Shown piece after piece: positions 6,712 through 8,498 of a stretch of 8,498 nucleotides of DNA. A program made the translations under genes and the position numbers. The stretch is from NCBI GenBank assembly GCA_937891445.1, contig CALAFV010000018.1, positions 1 to 8,498 of the forward strand. The letters are read 5' to 3'. Each line of letters opens with the position of its first letter. Within the stretch, counting starts at the first letter, position 1. The notes beneath the pieces are model-generated. The model was not told the origin of the DNA. It worked only from the letters and a program-made list of their open reading frames with translations, and did not search any database. The stretch comes from an uncultured Phycisphaerales bacterium (GTDB lineage Bacteria > Planctomycetota > Phycisphaerae > Phycisphaerales > UBA1924).

Positions 6712-7929
6712 CTAAGCCCACTCATCCTCATCATCGTCGAACTCGAACGTCGGCCGCGCCAGCCGCGCCGGCCGCCGCATCGCGATATTGACGATCAGCC
6801 CCGTCATGATCCATACGGTCAGCATCGAACTGCCGCCGTAACTGATGAACGGCAGCGTCAGCCCGATGATCGGCAGCACGCCCACGTTCATCCCGACGTT
6901 GATGAACAACTGCGCCGCCACGATCGCCGCGCACCCCACCGCCACCAGTCTCCCGAACGGGTCCTTGCACGCCGCCGCCGTCCCCAGCGCCCCCGCGATC
7001 CACATCGCGTACAACCCCAGCGTCGCCACCGCCCCCAGCAGCCCGAAGCGCAGCACCACCACCGAGAAGATCATGTCGTTATGCCGCTCCGGCAGCCGGT
7101 TGTAGCGCACCAGCGACCGCGCCTTCTCCTGCGGGTTGCCCGTCAACCCTCCCGCCCCCACGAGTGTGCGCGCCGTCAGCGACTGGTAGTTGATGTCGTC
7201 GGCCCCCTCGTCCGATCCTTGCACCATGTGCAGCAGCCCGATGATCCGCTGCTTCTGGTGCGGCTTGAGCAGCGGGTACGCCGCCGGCGCGGCGCACATC
7301 GCGATCAGCACGATCGCCACCAGGTGCCGCAGCCTCGCCCCTGCCGCCACCAGCATCGCGAACACCGTCGGGATGAAAAGCGTCGCGCTCCCCAGATCCG
7401 GCTGGAGCATGATCAGCCCGACCGGCACGAACGTGATCAGCCCGATCGGGATCAGCCCCAGGAACGTGCGGTGGTTCTTCCGGTAGCGGAGGTAGTCCGC
7501 CACCACCATGATGAACGCGATCTTGGCAACTTCGGTCGGCTGGAAGACGATCGGCCCGAGGTTGATCCACGCCCTCGCCCCGTTCCGCGGCCGGACGATC
7601 CAGTGCGGCACCATCGGGATCAGCAGAAAGATCAGCAGCCCCAGACACACCCACATCGCCGGCCACGCGATGAACCTTACCAGCCGGTAGTGCGGCGCCA
7701 CGACCGCCGCCGCCGCCGCGATCCCCACGACCACGAAGATGATCTGCTTGAGCACCAGCCCGGCGGGCGTGATCGGCAGCAGCGATCCCTCCGCCGGCCG
7801 CGGCGCCGCCGCCAGGTCGATCGCGTACACCCCCAGCAGCGACAGCGCCAGCGCCGCCGCCGCGCTGAGCCACCCCACGTGCCGCAACGTGAGGTCGCGC
7901 CCGACCACAATGTCCAGCCACTCGCGCAT
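6712..7929 (-). CDS. rodA: RodA-type SEDS peptidoglycan glycosyltransferase
   Basis: This 405-residue polytopic membrane protein polymerises lipid II into glycan strands for cell elongation, working with PBP2. About ten membrane segments are visible. Family motifs include GARAWINLG (117-125), QPTEVAK (130-136), LQPDLGSA (175-182), LPERHND (279-285) with the expected catalytic Asp285, NVGMNVGVLP (344-353) and PFISYGGSS (360-368). The loop at about 220-283 is the large extracytoplasmic loop. The C-terminus is acidic (395-405). After the catalytic Asp, the usual AEELG or GEELG stretch reads VLRFG (292-296), losing both Glu residues. The PBP2 stop TGA overlaps the ATG at 7929 by one base (TGATG). 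A GTG one codon earlier (7932) is an alternative start. No strong Shine-Dalgarno is visible, which fits translational coupling. Assignment as RodA rather than FtsW rests on the PBP2 neighbour. Confidence 0.94.
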   Translation of the reverse strand: MREWLDIVVGRDLTLRHVGWLSAAAALALSLLGVYAIDLAAAPRPAEGSLLPITPAGLVLKQIIFVVVGIAAAAAVVAPHYRLVRFIAWPAMWVCLGLLIFLLIPMVPHWIVRPRNGARAWINLGPIVFQPTEVAKIAFIMVVADYLRYRKNHRTFLGLIPIGLITFVPVGLIMLQPDLGSATLFIPTVFAMLVAAGARLRHLVAIVLIAMCAAPAAYPLLKPHQKQRIIGLLHMVQGSDEGADDINYQSLTARTLVGAGGLTGNPQEKARSLVRYNRLPERHNDMIFSVVVLRFGLLGAVATLGLYAMWIAGALGTAAACKDPFGRLVAVGCAAIVAAQLFINVGMNVGVLPIIGLTLPFISYGGSSMLTVWIMTGLIVNIAMRRPARLARPTFEFDDDEDEWA

Positions 7930-8498
7930 CACGCCGACGGCCCCGCATCGCCGCGGCCGTCACCGCGCGGCGTCCCCGCCACGCCGCCCTCCGACCCCGG
8001 CGCGGCCCCCGGCAGGTACCCCTCCGCGATCAGCGCGTGGATCACCTGGTTCGCGATCGGCCCCGCCACGCGCCCGCCCGACCCGCCGTACTCCACCACC
8101 ACCGCGATCGCGTACCGCGGCCGCGCCTCCGACGACGGCCCGCACAGCACCACCGTCCACGAGTGGTCGCCGTCGCGCTCCACGACGTTGCCCTGCCCAT
8201 CCTTGCCGACGAGTTTCGAGGCATCCGCCGTCCCCGTCTTGCCCCAGACGGTGATCCCCTTCACGTTGAACGTCGGCTCGTCGATCGTCCGGTCGGGGTT
8301 CGTCGGATCGGCCACGGTAATGTGGTGCCCTGTGCCGCGCCGGTCCGACACCGACCCGCGCAGCCCCTCCAGCGCCTCCGCGACCGCCGCCGGGTTGAGC
8401 CCCAGGTCGTGCTCCCGCTGCGGCTCGTCCAGCCGCAGCCGCGGCACGATCCGCAGCCCCATGCGCGCCAGCGTCGCGTACGCGTCCGCCGCGTGCAG
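7929..8498 (-). CDS. mrdA: Penicillin-binding protein 2, C-terminal part (start outside window)
   Basis: Only the last 189 residues are present; the frame stays open to the window edge. This is the C-terminal half of a transpeptidase domain that cross-links peptidoglycan in the periplasm. Visible features are AYATLARMG near the fragment start, the KTG box in WGKTGTAD (fragment residues 85-92), HSWTVVLCGP after it, and VVVEYGGSGGRVAGPIA (133-149), which is typical of PBP2 of the elongation machinery. The SxxK and SxN motifs lie upstream outside the window. About 25 Gly/Ala/Pro-rich residues follow the conserved fold. The gene precedes rodA on the same strand with overlapping stop and start codons, the usual mrdA-rodA order. 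FtsI is the main alternative, made less likely by the EYGGSGG motif and the partner gene. Confidence 0.92.
   Translation of the reverse strand: MHAADAYATLARMGLRIVPRLRLDEPQREHDLGLNPAAVAEALEGLRGSVSDRRGTGHHITVADPTNPDRTIDEPTFNVKGITVWGKTGTADASKLVGKDGQGNVVERDGDHSWTVVLCGPSSEARPRYAIAVVVEYGGSGGRVAGPIANQVIHALIAEGYLPGAAPGSEGGVAGTPRGDGRGDAGPSA

Noticed and set aside
6471..6734. Minus-strand frame of 87 codons across the smc-rodA gap
   Set aside because: Its central part (QINADERR type) is the translation of the palindromic repeat, a known kind of spurious ORF.

Overview
The window is very GC-rich DNA (around 70% by eye) with strongly C/G-biased third codon positions. Gene content suggests a planctomycete-type bacterium, most likely near the class Phycisphaerae. 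The pointers are a FlgI-like lipoprotein carrying an inserted helical repeat block, a chromosomal SMC with a long linker in its N-terminal head, and a GCAGAT-type palindromic intergenic repeat. The taxonomic call is inference from these traits, with no marker gene to confirm it.

Layout: bases 1-266 are a non-coding leader with inverted repeats and a weak promoter candidate. Bases 267-2291 (+) encode a 674-residue lipoprotein whose two end parts resemble the flagellar P-ring protein FlgI, split by a HEAT-like helical segment. Bases 2292-2522 are a G-rich leader with three GGAGGT motifs, two hairpins, a possible 15-codon upstream ORF and a G-run cluster. Bases 2523-6569 (+) encode a full-length SMC chromosome-organising ATPase of 1348 residues. 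Bases 6570-6711 hold a roughly 120-bp palindromic repeat between convergent genes. Bases 6712-7929 (-) encode a RodA-type SEDS glycosyltransferase. Bases 7929-8498 (-) encode the C-terminal end of a PBP2-type transpeptidase whose start lies beyond the window.

How the genes work together: PBP2 and RodA form the standard two-enzyme unit that polymerises and cross-links peptidoglycan during cell elongation. Their stop and start codons overlap, so they are probably translated coupled. SMC acts in chromosome compaction and segregation; no scpA or scpB is visible here. The FlgI-like lipoprotein has no flagellar neighbours in the window.

No defence system, mobile genetic element with a transposase, CRISPR array, tRNA or rRNA was seen. 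The least ordinary items are the split FlgI fold on a lipoprotein, the smc leader, the palindromic repeat, and the loss of a conserved Glu pair in RodA.
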